This document shows positions 7,601 to 15,126 of a stretch of 64,000 nt of DNA, piece by piece. Position numbers and translations under genes: made by a program. A model generated the notes under the pieces. That model was given only the letters and a program-made list of their open reading frames with translations, did not search any database and was not told where the DNA came from. Every line of letters starts with the position of its first letter. The first letter of the stretch is position 1. The stretch is from an uncultured Bacteroidia bacterium (GTDB lineage: Bacteria > Bacteroidota > Bacteroidia > Bacteroidales > F082), in assembly GCA_902769875.1 (NCBI GenBank), contig CACXQV010000025.1, positions 1 through 64,000 on the forward strand, in the 5' to 3' direction.

Positions 7601-9259
7601 ATGAGACGATTCCGTTTATTTTGTTTTTTGGCTCTCTTGTTTTTGCCGGCAGCGATGTTCGCCCAACATCCGAAAAAGGCGGTAAAACATTATGAGGCAG
7701 CCGAGAAGTCTTTCCAAATGCGCGACTATCGTAAGGCGCACCAACAAGTGCTGAAGGCGGTCATTGAAGATCCCAACTATGCCGAGGCCTGGCTTCTTGA
7801 AGGCGAAATCGGGTTGGAAACCAAGGACTTCGACTTGGCCATCTTGGGCTACGAAAACGCCTTGTCAGCCGACTCGATGGTGTTTCCGCCGGCGGCCATC
7901 ACCTTGGCAAGACTGTACGATATGCGAGGCCAGTACAAACGCGAGTTGGTTTTGCTGCGTTGGTACCTGTCGAAGGCGGGTGGCAATGCCTTCAACGATG
8001 TTGTGGTGGCCGAAATGCTCGAAGTGGCTTCTTTTCGCGATGCGGCTTTGTGCCATCCTGTGCCTTTCGCTCCTGAAACCGTTGGTAACGTGGTCAATAC
8101 AAATAATGACGAATATGTGAATATGCTTTCCTTTGATGGTCGGCAGCTGCTTTTCACCCGCAAAACGCCAACAGACAATGGCTTTCAAAAGGAAGCCCTT
8201 TTCGTTGCGGAATGCTCTGACGGCCAATGGAATGAGCCTCAAGTGCTTTCTTTTTCGACCTTTCCGGAGGATGTCGACCCAGGTGCGGCGTTCATCTCTG
8301 CCGACGGGCGCAAGCTCTACCTGACCGGTTGCGGCTGGGGACGCGACGGCAACTGCGACATTTACGTCTCGGAATGGACGGGGCGGCAATGGAGCGAACC
8401 ACGACGGTTGTCCGAATCCATCAACACAAGGAGCTGGGAATCGCAGCCTTGCGTGAGCGGCGACGGGCGAGAGCTTTATTTCGTGTCGAGGCGCAACGGC
8501 AATGCCGACATCTTTCGTTGTTTGCGCAATGCAGATGGCTCGTGGGGCGCGCCGCAAAACTTGGGTGAACCCATCAACACGAAAGGCACTGAGATGGCAC
8601 CTTTTCTGCATCCCGACGGACGGACGCTCTATTTCTCGTCCGACAAGCACGTCGGGATGGGCGGCTTCGACCTCTTTATGAGCCGTAGGGGGGAGGATGG
8701 GCAATGGCAAACGCCTGTCAATTTGGGCTTCCCGATTAATACACAGGGCGACGAAATCAACTTCTTCGTGGCAGCCGACGGCAAGACGGCTTTCATTTCC
8801 TCGCAGCGCGAAGGCGGACAAGGAGGTTACGACATCTATACCTTTGAGTTGCCCGAGGAAGTCCGTTCCGACTCGGCCAACTATCTCTCGAAGGTGGATG
8901 TGGTGGAATTGGCTCCTGGCGATGCCGTTGTTTTGCAAAACATTCAGTTTGAGTTCAATAGCTCCGCCTTGACAGCCGATTCGCAAGAGGGCATTGAGAT
9001 GATTGTGGACTTTCTGCATCGCAATCCGGGGCTGAAAGTAGAGCTGGCTGGCCATACTGACAATGTTGGCAACGCGAAATACAACCTGCAACTGTCAGCC
9101 GACCGCGCCAATGTGGTGCGTGAAGCCTTGATTGCCAAAGGCATAGAAGCATCCCGCCTGACCGCAAGAGGCTATGGTGCATCGAAGCCATTGTGGCCCA
9201 ACGACAGCGACGAACACCGCGCTTTGAACCGACGAACGGAAATGATTATTATTGAATGA
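7601..9259 (+). CDS. PorE-like envelope protein: TPR, PD40 propeller, OmpA domain
   Basis: 552 residues from ATG 7601, 2 bp after the ATPase stop. Order: signal peptide (MRRFRLFCFLALLFLPAAMF, then AQ), TPR-like repeats (about 25-130, EAAEKSFQMRDYRKAHQQVL), a WD40/PD40 propeller (about 165-415, repeated LYFSSD, LYFVSR, ISADGRKLYLTG blades) and a C-terminal OmpA domain (about 435-552; IQFEFNSSALT, LAGHTDNVGNAKYN, LSADRANVV) with the peptidoglycan-binding D and R. This is the plan of PorE, which anchors the T9SS to peptidoglycan, but the carboxypeptidase-regulatory-like domain is missing and there is no lipobox cysteine. Many Bacteroidota carry such paralogs. Confidence 0.85.
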   Translation: MRRFRLFCFLALLFLPAAMFAQHPKKAVKHYEAAEKSFQMRDYRKAHQQVLKAVIEDPNYAEAWLLEGEIGLETKDFDLAILGYENALSADSMVFPPAAITLARLYDMRGQYKRELVLLRWYLSKAGGNAFNDVVVAEMLEVASFRDAALCHPVPFAPETVGNVVNTNNDEYVNMLSFDGRQLLFTRKTPTDNGFQKEALFVAECSDGQWNEPQVLSFSTFPEDVDPGAAFISADGRKLYLTGCGWGRDGNCDIYVSEWTGRQWSEPRRLSESINTRSWESQPCVSGDGRELYFVSRRNGNADIFRCLRNADGSWGAPQNLGEPINTKGTEMAPFLHPDGRTLYFSSDKHVGMGGFDLFMSRRGEDGQWQTPVNLGFPINTQGDEINFFVAADGKTAFISSQREGGQGGYDIYTFELPEEVRSDSANYLSKVDVVELAPGDAVVLQNIQFEFNSSALTADSQEGIEMIVDFLHRNPGLKVELAGHTDNVGNAKYNLQLSADRANVVREALIAKGIEASRLTARGYGASKPLWPNDSDEHRALNRRTEMIIIE

Positions 9260-9344
9260 ATGAAGATATGAAAATGAAACGATAGCTCCCGCTTATGGCT
9301 TTGGCCGTCATAATGTCGGCTTGCCGAAGTGCTTATGGCTGATT

Positions 9345-10064
9345 TCAAAGCCTGAAGCGATAACGTACCGTCAGCTCCTCGTTTGAAGGCATAGGCACAT
9401 CCCAATAAGGCTTTTCTCCGTTCTCTGGGTTGTCGGTTCCCGAATTGTCCGTATCGTCGTCGTCTTCCCAATGATGCACTTCTTTCTGCGGCCCTTCTTT
9501 CCTTAGGAAAATGGCCAACAGCACGCCGATGATGGCTCCGCTGAGGTGGCCTTCCCAAGAGATGTTTTGCGGGATGGCCAATGATGGAATCATACCCCAA
9601 ATGAAGCTGCCGTAAAGGAACACCATGATGAGCGAAATGGCAATCAACAATCGGTTGCCTCGGATGAAGCCGCTGGCGATGAGGAACAGGTTGAGCCCGT
9701 AGACGAGGGCGCTCGCCCCGATGTGCGTCGATTCGGGATTGCCGATGCACCAAGTGATGAGCCCGCTGGCCAACCAAGTGATGATCAGGACGCGATTGGC
9801 GAGGGTGGGGTAGCAGTAGTATAATGCCGTGCCAAGCACGAGGATGGGCACCGAGTTCGACATCAGATGCTCCCAACTGCCATGCAGGAAAGGCAGGGTG
9901 AAGATGCCCAACAGCCCTTGCACCGTATGGGGAGCCACGCCATACTTCCCCCAATTGAGGCCAAACGAAACCTCCATGAGTTTCACCAACCACATCAATG
10001 TCACAATGATGAGGGGGATGACGAGGCTGCCGAAAAACTTCTTTTTTTCCTGTTTGTTGTCCAT
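9345..10064 (-). CDS. Rhomboid-family intramembrane serine protease
   Basis: 239 residues from ATG 10064 (MDNKQEKKKF); an upstream ATG at 10082 adds six residues. Six hydrophobic segments. Rhomboid landmarks: HGSWEHLMSN (loop His/Asn motif), catalytic serine in THIGASALVYG (about residue 119), and catalytic histidine in SWEGHLSGA (about 177). The soluble tail is acidic (DDDDTDNSG) and ends in VRYRFRL. It cleaves transmembrane substrates in the inner membrane; the substrate is unknown. It follows the second ATPase on the same strand with a 61-bp gap. Confidence 0.92.
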   Translation of the reverse strand: MDNKQEKKKFFGSLVIPLIIVTLMWLVKLMEVSFGLNWGKYGVAPHTVQGLLGIFTLPFLHGSWEHLMSNSVPILVLGTALYYCYPTLANRVLIITWLASGLITWCIGNPESTHIGASALVYGLNLFLIASGFIRGNRLLIAISLIMVFLYGSFIWGMIPSLAIPQNISWEGHLSGAIIGVLLAIFLRKEGPQKEVHHWEDDDDTDNSGTDNPENGEKPYWDVPMPSNEELTVRYRFRL

Positions 10065-10125
10065 GTTTGCAAGGGCTATCAAGAATCGTTCCGCTGCAAA
10101 GGTCGGAATTTTTGGCAGAAAGCTA

Positions 10126-11385
10126 TCATTCCAACAGCCATTTCCAAATGGGTTTCACTTCGATGGTCAAGCCGTTGTCTTTTTGGATGGTGTATTCATC
10201 GTCACGGGTGATGATTAGGGCACGTTGTAACGGCTCAAACGCATGAAGTTTCACAAGCGCATTGATTTCGCGCTCCGAAGTCTGAAGTTCGCTCATGCTG
10301 TAACATGCTTGAATGGCGGTGTGCTGTTCGGGAAGATAGAAGTCCACTTCCACGTTTTTGTTGTAATAAAACAACTGGTCGTCGCCATATTGCTGGAAAA
10401 GGTGGATGGCGCACAGGTTTTCCAACAATGAGGTTTCGCCGTCGTTCAAAAAAATTGTCAGCAAGCCGTTGTCAACAAAGTAATGTTTCTTGATGGTTTC
10501 GCGATCTGAAAACTTTGAGGCATAGTTGTTTATGGAAAACAGCAGACAGGCATCGCGCATAAAGCTGACATATTCCATAACGGTGTTGGCTTGGCAATTG
10601 ATGCCGGTGCTTTTCACCAAATTACTGATGCGGTTGTAGGCAGTTGGTTGTTTCACGCTTTCAGCCAAACGTTTGACGGTCATGCGCAGCGAGGCTTCGT
10701 TGCGGATTTTGTTTCTCACGACAAGGTCGGAAAAGAAAATTTTGTTGTAGAGTTCGTTGAGCCACAATCGTTTTGCGCTTACATCAAACACATCGGGGAA
10801 GCCGCCGAATTGGAAATATTCGTTGAAAGCACGTTCCACGGCAGATCTCAACTGCGGACTGTCGCTCCAATGAGGGTCGAGGTTAATCTGCTCTCTGCCA
10901 ATGTATTCCTTGAATGAAAAAGGATAGACATTTCGAGTCCAATATCGACCTCCCAAGGTGGTGGCGATGTCGCGACCGAGCATTTTGGCATTGCTGCCAG
11001 TGATGAAAACCTGATGCTTTTGGTTGGCCAACCGGCGGGCAAAATGCTCCCAACCCTCAATGTTCTGGATTTCGTCGAAAAACAACAAGGGTTTGCCCTC
11101 GTTGGTGGAAGCGTATGCTTGGAGTATCAGGTCGAGTTCCTCCGCTTTCATTTGGCGAAGACGCTCGTCGTCGAAATTGACATAAACGATTTCCTTTATG
11201 CTATGACCTTCTTGCAGCAGTTGCTGGATGCGTTGGTAAAGCATATACGACTTGCCGCATTGCCTCACTCCGACAAACACGTAATTGCCCTTGCGCTCAA
11301 GTTCCATCGAGCGGTTATATAACTCTATTTCAGGGATATAATCTTGCCCTTCACGGATAATTCTGCTGATGATTTCCTTTTCCAT
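10126..11385 (-). CDS. AAA_14/DUF4143 ATPase with degenerate nuclease motif
   Basis: 419 residues. Walker A GVRQCGKSYM (about 39-48), Walker B LLFFDEIQNIEGW (about 99), TGSNAKML, and YPFSFKEYI as in other DUF4143 ATPases. In the C-terminal domain the nuclease-like motif reads VEVDFYLPEQHTAIQACYSM: the aspartate is kept but the expected E-x-K is replaced by Q-A-C, so catalysis by that fold is doubtful. The promoter (TACTTTTG at 11403-11410) sits below an array of TCATTAnTAATGA palindromes. It overlaps nothing; a rhomboid gene follows. Confidence 0.88.
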   Translation of the reverse strand: MEKEIISRIIREGQDYIPEIELYNRSMELERKGNYVFVGVRQCGKSYMLYQRIQQLLQEGHSIKEIVYVNFDDERLRQMKAEELDLILQAYASTNEGKPLLFFDEIQNIEGWEHFARRLANQKHQVFITGSNAKMLGRDIATTLGGRYWTRNVYPFSFKEYIGREQINLDPHWSDSPQLRSAVERAFNEYFQFGGFPDVFDVSAKRLWLNELYNKIFFSDLVVRNKIRNEASLRMTVKRLAESVKQPTAYNRISNLVKSTGINCQANTVMEYVSFMRDACLLFSINNYASKFSDRETIKKHYFVDNGLLTIFLNDGETSLLENLCAIHLFQQYGDDQLFYYNKNVEVDFYLPEQHTAIQACYSMSELQTSEREINALVKLHAFEPLQRALIITRDDEYTIQKDNGLTIEVKPIWKWLLE

Positions 11386-11402
11386 TGCCTTTGATTTTGT
11401 GG

Positions 11403-11410
11403 CAAAAGTA
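11403..11410 (-). promoter_or_regulatory. -7 element for the second ATPase
   Basis: TACTTTTG on the minus strand, 17 nt upstream of ATG 11385 and 6 bp below the first palindromic site at 11417. Confidence 0.65.
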
Positions 11411-11416
11411 CAAAAA

Positions 11417-11498
11417 TTATCATTACTAATGATAAAATTTAGTCAATTTTTTTCATTACTAATGATAAAATTTTGTTAAAAATTATCATTGGCAATGA
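11417..11498. promoter_or_regulatory. Three palindromic sites upstream of the ATPase promoter
   Basis: Site 1, 11417-11435: TTATCATTACTAATGATAA, a perfect palindrome around one central base. Site 2, 11453-11465: core TCATTACTAATGA. Site 3, 11486-11498: core TCATTGGCAATGA. The steps are 33-36 bp between centres (11426, 11459, 11492), about three helical turns, so a repressor could bind all three on one face. They lie just upstream of the -7 box. Confidence 0.7.
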
Positions 11499-11560
11499 AA
11501 AATCCTGCCTCCAATGACTACGAGGCAGGATTTTTTTCTCTAATTCTCCAAATTCTTGAT
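11453..11560. repeat. Direct repeat copy 1 (palindromes plus terminator)
   Basis: About 108 bp holding TCATTACTAATGA, TCATTGGCAATGA, the GAGGCAGGATT terminator and the tail TAATTCTCCAAATTCTTGAT. It is repeated, with a small loop difference (CCAATGACTACG versus CCAACAATTACG), at 11752-11862. Confidence 0.85.
11501..11537. terminator. Bidirectional intrinsic terminator, copy 1
   Basis: An 11-bp stem AATCCTGCCTC/GAGGCAGGATT with a 10-nt loop and a T run to 11537; A-rich on the other side, so usable from both strands. Confidence 0.8.
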
Positions 11561-11574
11561 CAAGAGATATTGTT

Positions 11575-11744
11575 AAAGTTTCGCGCATCCCTACGGGATG
11601 CAAAAGTTTGATGCTGTTTTGTTTTACCGATAGTAAATCCCTACGGGATTAGCTGGACGCAATTGAGTTGCATCCCATAGGGATGCACGTTCGGTAAAAT
11701 CATAACCAAGGGACGACGCATCCCATAGGGATGCACCGAAACTT
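11575..11744. repeat. Composite REP-like element with inverted ends
   Basis: Bounded by AAGTTTCG near 11576 and its complement CGAAACTT ending at 11744. Inside are four palindromes: GCATCCCTACGGGATGC (11585-11601), AATCCCTACGGGATT (11636-11650) and GCATCCCATAGGGATGC twice (11670-11686 and 11718-11734), plus a TTTTACCGA/TCGGTAAAA inverted pair. No open reading frame. It sits between the two copies of the duplicated terminator segment. Confidence 0.8.
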
Positions 11745-11747
11745 GAA

Positions 11748-11796
11748 TTATCATTACTAATGATAAAATTTGGTCAAAAATTATCATTGGCAATGA
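11748..11796. promoter_or_regulatory. Second palindrome pair in the duplicated segment
   Basis: TTATCATTACTAATGATAA at 11748-11766 and core TCATTGGCAATGA at 11784-11796, repeating the sites next to the ATPase promoter. No promoter is seen next to these copies. Confidence 0.6.
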
Positions 11797-11862
11797 AAAA
11801 ATCCTGCCTCCAACAATTACGAGGCAGGATTTTTTTTTTCTCTAATTCTCCAAATTCTTGAT
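11752..11862. repeat. Direct repeat copy 2
   Basis: Second copy of the palindrome/terminator segment, ending in TAATTCTCCAAATTCTTGAT, 31 bp from the gcvT stop. Confidence 0.85.
11800..11840. terminator. Bidirectional intrinsic terminator, copy 2 (ends gcvT)
   Basis: Stem ATCCTGCCTC/GAGGCAGGAT with a 9-10-nt loop and a T run on one side and an A run on the other. It is the nearest terminator downstream of gcvT (minus strand). Confidence 0.8.
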
Positions 11863-11892
11863 AAAAAGAACTTGTTTGAAGGAACTTGACTA

Positions 11893-13008
11893 TTACGCCA
11901 AGAACGGCATCTTAACCACCACAGCCTTGATGAGCTTGTTGCGAATCTTGATGAAGATTTCGGTGTCCTTCTTGCTGAAGGCTTTCTTCACCAGAGCTGT
12001 ACCGATGTTCTTGCCGGTCGAGGGTGACGGGCTGCCCGAGCGCACCATGCCGATGCAGTTGCCTTCGGCGTCGCACACTTCGTAGCCGTTGCGTGGAATG
12101 CCACGGTCGATCATCTCGAAGCCGACAATCTTCTGGCTCACGCCATTGGCCTTTTGGGAGGCGAAGATTTCGCGGTTGAGGAAGTCGTTGCCGTCCACAA
12201 ACTTGGTGATCCAGCCCAAGCCAGCCTCGATGGGGCTGATGGTGTCGTCGATTTCGTGGCCGTAGAGGCAGAAGCCCTTTTCGAGACGGAGAGTGTCGCG
12301 GCAGCCCAAGCCGGCAGGCATGATGCCGAACTCCTTGCCAGCCTCAAACACGGCGTCCCAAACCTCCTTGGCGTGGGCGACGGGGATGTAAATCTCGCAA
12401 CCGCCTGAACCTGTGTAACCTGTGGTCGAGAAAATGATGTTGTCGACACCGGCGAAGTTGATGATTTGGAAGGTGTAGTATTCCATGTCAACCACGTTGG
12501 CCTTCGTGAGTTTCTGCATGGCTTTCAGGGCGTTGGGGCCTTGCACGGCCAATTGTGCCCATTCTTCGCTCTCGTTCTTGAAGTCTTCGCCAAGGGTCAT
12601 TCCGAACTTCTCGGCAATTTGGCTCATCCAAGCCCAGTCCTTGTCGATGTTGGCAGCGTTGGGCACCATGAAGTAGTGGTCGTCGGCGATGCGATAGACC
12701 AGCATATCGTCCACAATGCCACCTTTGCCATTGGGCAGGCAGGTGTATTGCACCTTGCCGTCGCTCAATGCGGCCACGTCGTTGACGGTGCAATATTGCA
12801 TGAATTGTTTGGCCAGAGGGCCTTTGGCGCGGAACTCGCCCATGTGCGACACGTCGAACACGCCTACGTTGTTGCGCACGTTGTTGTGCTCTTCTACCAA
12901 GCCTGTGTATTGGATAGGCATGTCGTAGCCGGCAAATTCAGCCATCTTGGCTCCCAAATCGTGATGGATCTGGTTGTAAGGGGTTTTCTTTAATTCGATG
13001 TTTTCCAT
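11893..13008 (-). CDS. gcvT: Glycine cleavage T protein (aminomethyltransferase)
   Basis: Transfers the methylene group of the lipoyl-bound aminomethyl intermediate to tetrahydrofolate, releasing ammonia. 371 residues, typical bacterial length. Seen: LKKTPYNQIHHDLGAKMAEF, the folate-domain start MPIQYTGLVEEHNNVRNNVG, FDVSHMGEF, the catalytic-region VQYTCLPNGKGGIVDDMLVYR, and STTGYTGSGGCEIYIP. The C-terminal barrel has GSPSPSTGKNIGTALV. No other gcv gene is adjacent. It is followed by the terminator at 11800-11840. Confidence 0.96.
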   Translation of the reverse strand: MENIELKKTPYNQIHHDLGAKMAEFAGYDMPIQYTGLVEEHNNVRNNVGVFDVSHMGEFRAKGPLAKQFMQYCTVNDVAALSDGKVQYTCLPNGKGGIVDDMLVYRIADDHYFMVPNAANIDKDWAWMSQIAEKFGMTLGEDFKNESEEWAQLAVQGPNALKAMQKLTKANVVDMEYYTFQIINFAGVDNIIFSTTGYTGSGGCEIYIPVAHAKEVWDAVFEAGKEFGIMPAGLGCRDTLRLEKGFCLYGHEIDDTISPIEAGLGWITKFVDGNDFLNREIFASQKANGVSQKIVGFEMIDRGIPRNGYEVCDAEGNCIGMVRSGSPSPSTGKNIGTALVKKAFSKKDTEIFIKIRNKLIKAVVVKMPFLA

Positions 13009-13063
13009 TTTATTGATTTGATATTTAAAGATTTAAGATTCAAAGATTTAAACTCCAAATTCT

Positions 13064-13095
13064 ACACCCTAAACTCTAAACTCTAAACTCTCAAC
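13064..13095. repeat. Short tandem repeat
   Basis: TAAACTC repeated three to four times (about 7-bp period) in the gap between the secreted protein gene and gcvT. Confidence 0.7.
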
Positions 13096-13965
13096 TTATC
13101 TTCTCGTGTCGTGCAGCCCTTTCTTGAAGCTGGGTCCGAAGTAGAGTTTCGTGTAGTTGAGGTCGTAAACGGTGACCACCCTTGCGGGCTCGCCGTTGAC
13201 TTTGCGCTTCAGTGTGCAGCCGTTGGCAGGGTCGACCCAATACTGGATAATGGTGTCTTCGTCGATGTCGACGAAGAAATGCCAGCAGTTGAAGTCGAGC
13301 ACCTTCTCCGTGCCGACGTAGTATTTGGAGAGGTCGCTCTTGTCTTTCACTTCCTTGTCGAAAGAGTTGAGAGCGGGGCAGGTCTCGTCCAAAGGCTCAA
13401 ACTCCCAGTCAACGTCGTCGGTCCATCCTTGTGCATCGGGGCAGTAGTACCAGACTTTTCCCGTCTTGACGTTCCAGAAACGGTCGAAGCCAACGCCGTC
13501 GTTGTGGGCTTCATTGTCGCCGTGCTTCATGAAGGTCTCCTTGCGGTTGCTTTCCGTGTCGTTGATGGTGACGAAGTAGTTGTCCTTGGGCGGGTTGAAC
13601 TGATAGATGCCTGTAAATTCCTGTGTGGCAGGCTTGACGGGTTTTTCAACTATGACAGGCACATCGTTTGGGTCGGTGATGATGAAGTCGACCCAGGTCA
13701 AGGTGTCGGTGTCGCTGCAAGTGGCAATGATGCTGGTCCTGCCGGCCTTTTTCGCGACGATTTCGATTTTTTCGCCGAAATGTACGGGATAAAACTCGAT
13801 GAGTTTGTCGCCGGCAAGGCTATAACCTAACCTGTCGCAGTAGTCGAAAGGCTTCCAAAAGGTGGTGTCGCCAATCGACATCTTGAGCTGTGTGGTGTTC
13901 GTTTCTTGCGCCATCGCGATACCGCAGAGGCAGAAAAACATGATAGTTACAAGTGCTTTTTTCAT
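13096..13965 (-). CDS. Secreted protein of unknown function
   Basis: 289 residues with a clear signal peptide (MKKALVTIMFFCLCGIAMAQ). The first half resembles a small beta-sandwich (TQLKMSIGDTTFWKPF, KIEIVAKKAGRTSIIATC, TLTWVDFIITDP). The second half is rich in aromatic and acidic residues (GVGFDRFWNVKTGKVWYYCP, DFNCWHFFVDIDEDTIIQYW, YWVDPANGCTLKRKV), reminiscent of proteins that report a scalar value, but I do not recognise the family. No T9SS sorting domain. Its own promoter is at 13989-13996. Confidence 0.8.
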   Translation of the reverse strand: MKKALVTIMFFCLCGIAMAQETNTTQLKMSIGDTTFWKPFDYCDRLGYSLAGDKLIEFYPVHFGEKIEIVAKKAGRTSIIATCSDTDTLTWVDFIITDPNDVPVIVEKPVKPATQEFTGIYQFNPPKDNYFVTINDTESNRKETFMKHGDNEAHNDGVGFDRFWNVKTGKVWYYCPDAQGWTDDVDWEFEPLDETCPALNSFDKEVKDKSDLSKYYVGTEKVLDFNCWHFFVDIDEDTIIQYWVDPANGCTLKRKVNGEPARVVTVYDLNYTKLYFGPSFKKGLHDTRR

Positions 13966-13988
13966 TGTAGTGTGGTTTTAATGTGACG

Positions 13989-13996
13989 CAAAAATA
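13989..13996 (-). promoter_or_regulatory. -7 element for the 13965 gene
   Basis: TATTTTTG on the minus strand, 23 nt upstream of the ATG at 13965. Confidence 0.6.
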
Positions 13997-14042
13997 CAAA
14001 ATATCTAAATTGTCCGACAAAATGTGCGGTGAAATATTGCAT

Positions 14043-14474
14043 TTATGGCTTTTGATGTCTATGATTTCGGCATTTTGGGCAGGTGCCTTTGAGGACAAAA
14101 TTGGCGCTTTGCACCTGAAAGTCTTCAGGCAAGCTGATTTCAGGGATTGGGATGTGCTCCAAACAAATGGTTTGTCCGCATTTTTCGCAATGGAAATGCA
14201 CATGCATGTCGTTGTCGATACTGTGGTCGTGGCTGTGGCATAGTTCGTAGCGCACGCCGTCGCCGTCTTCAAGCGTATGCACGAGTTGCTGCTCTTTGAA
14301 AAGCGTCAATGTCCTGAAGATGCCCGACTTGTCGATGCTGCCGATGCGGTCTTCGAGTTCAGCCATCGACATTGGGCAATGCTGCCCGGCCAAGGCTTTT
14401 GCCACGATAATCCGGTTTGCCGTAGGCTTGATGTCGTGTCGCTTGATTAAATCGATGATGTTTTGGTCGTTCAT
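14043..14474 (-). CDS. Fur-family metal-dependent repressor
   Basis: 143 residues. Winged-helix N-terminus (IIDLIKRHDIKPTANRIIVA, MSMAELEDRIGSIDKSGIFR with the recognition helix before TLTLFKEQQLVHTLEDG) and a C-terminal metal/dimer domain: HSHDHSIDNDMHVHFHCEKC, C-x-x-C pairs CEKCGQ and CPKCRN for structural zinc. The His-rich sensing loop suits Fur, Zur or PerR; the metal cannot be decided. The start overlaps the stop of the HD gene by 4 bp (14471-14474), so the two are translationally coupled. Confidence 0.9.
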   Translation of the reverse strand: MNDQNIIDLIKRHDIKPTANRIIVAKALAGQHCPMSMAELEDRIGSIDKSGIFRTLTLFKEQQLVHTLEDGDGVRYELCHSHDHSIDNDMHVHFHCEKCGQTICLEHIPIPEISLPEDFQVQSANFVLKGTCPKCRNHRHQKP

Positions 14475-15106
14475 GGCTTGGTTGTGGTGTATTGTCGCTC
14501 GAAGGCTTGGCGCAAGGCCTTTTCGTCACGGATGATTTGCCGCAGCTGTTCCAATCGGGGCGCATTGTCCGACTCGGGGAGCCAGAGCTTGAGGTAGCCC
14601 GTGTCGGAATATTTCTCCAACAGATGCTGGCGGAAGCGTTGGTACTGGCCTTCCTTGTCGAGTTCGGGATGGTGGTCGAGGCCGAATTGAAGGGTGCGCT
14701 GGATGACCTTTTCGGGCACGATGAGACGGTCGGCTTCGGCGACGATTTTGCCGTAAATCGAGCGCGGCTCGTGTCCCGACGAGGCACGATGGTCTTCGGC
14801 GGCCTGCGCCATCGTCTCAATCTGTTCTTCGGTGAACCATTCCCGTAGCTTCCTGTCGTTGCGGATGATGCGCCCCGAAACAAGGTGATGCGTCTCGCGC
14901 CCTTCGCAAAGCCCTGTGTCGTGGTAGGCGGCTGTGGCGTAAACCATGGCCGCCTCCACATCATAATGTCCGGCCAAGGCCAAACTGCGCGTAATCACCT
15001 CTTCGGCGTGGTTGCGCCGGTGGGCGGCATCGAAATGGTCGTATCGCGGCAGGATGTCTTGCTCGATGTACCGAACCAAGCCGGAAGGAATGGGCGTGTC
15101 TTTCAT
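14471..15106 (-). CDS. HD-domain phosphohydrolase
   Basis: 211 residues. HD motif residues: HRRNHAEEVI (first His), AAAYHDTGLCEG (the HD doublet), and a later helix with a histidine-aspartate region (EDHRASSGHEPRS). This fold hydrolyses nucleotides or cyclic nucleotides; the substrate is not evident. It lies 20 bp downstream of the 1992-residue T9SS cargo gene and overlaps the Fur gene by 4 bp. Confidence 0.85.
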   Translation of the reverse strand: MKDTPIPSGLVRYIEQDILPRYDHFDAAHRRNHAEEVITRSLALAGHYDVEAAMVYATAAYHDTGLCEGRETHHLVSGRIIRNDRKLREWFTEEQIETMAQAAEDHRASSGHEPRSIYGKIVAEADRLIVPEKVIQRTLQFGLDHHPELDKEGQYQRFRQHLLEKYSDTGYLKLWLPESDNAPRLEQLRQIIRDEKALRQAFERQYTTTKP

Positions 15107-15126
15107 TGAGCCTTACAATCCAAGGT

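Noticed and set aside
7865-9091. 408-codon minus-strand frame
   Set aside because: Antisense to the PorE-like gene, no recognisable domain.
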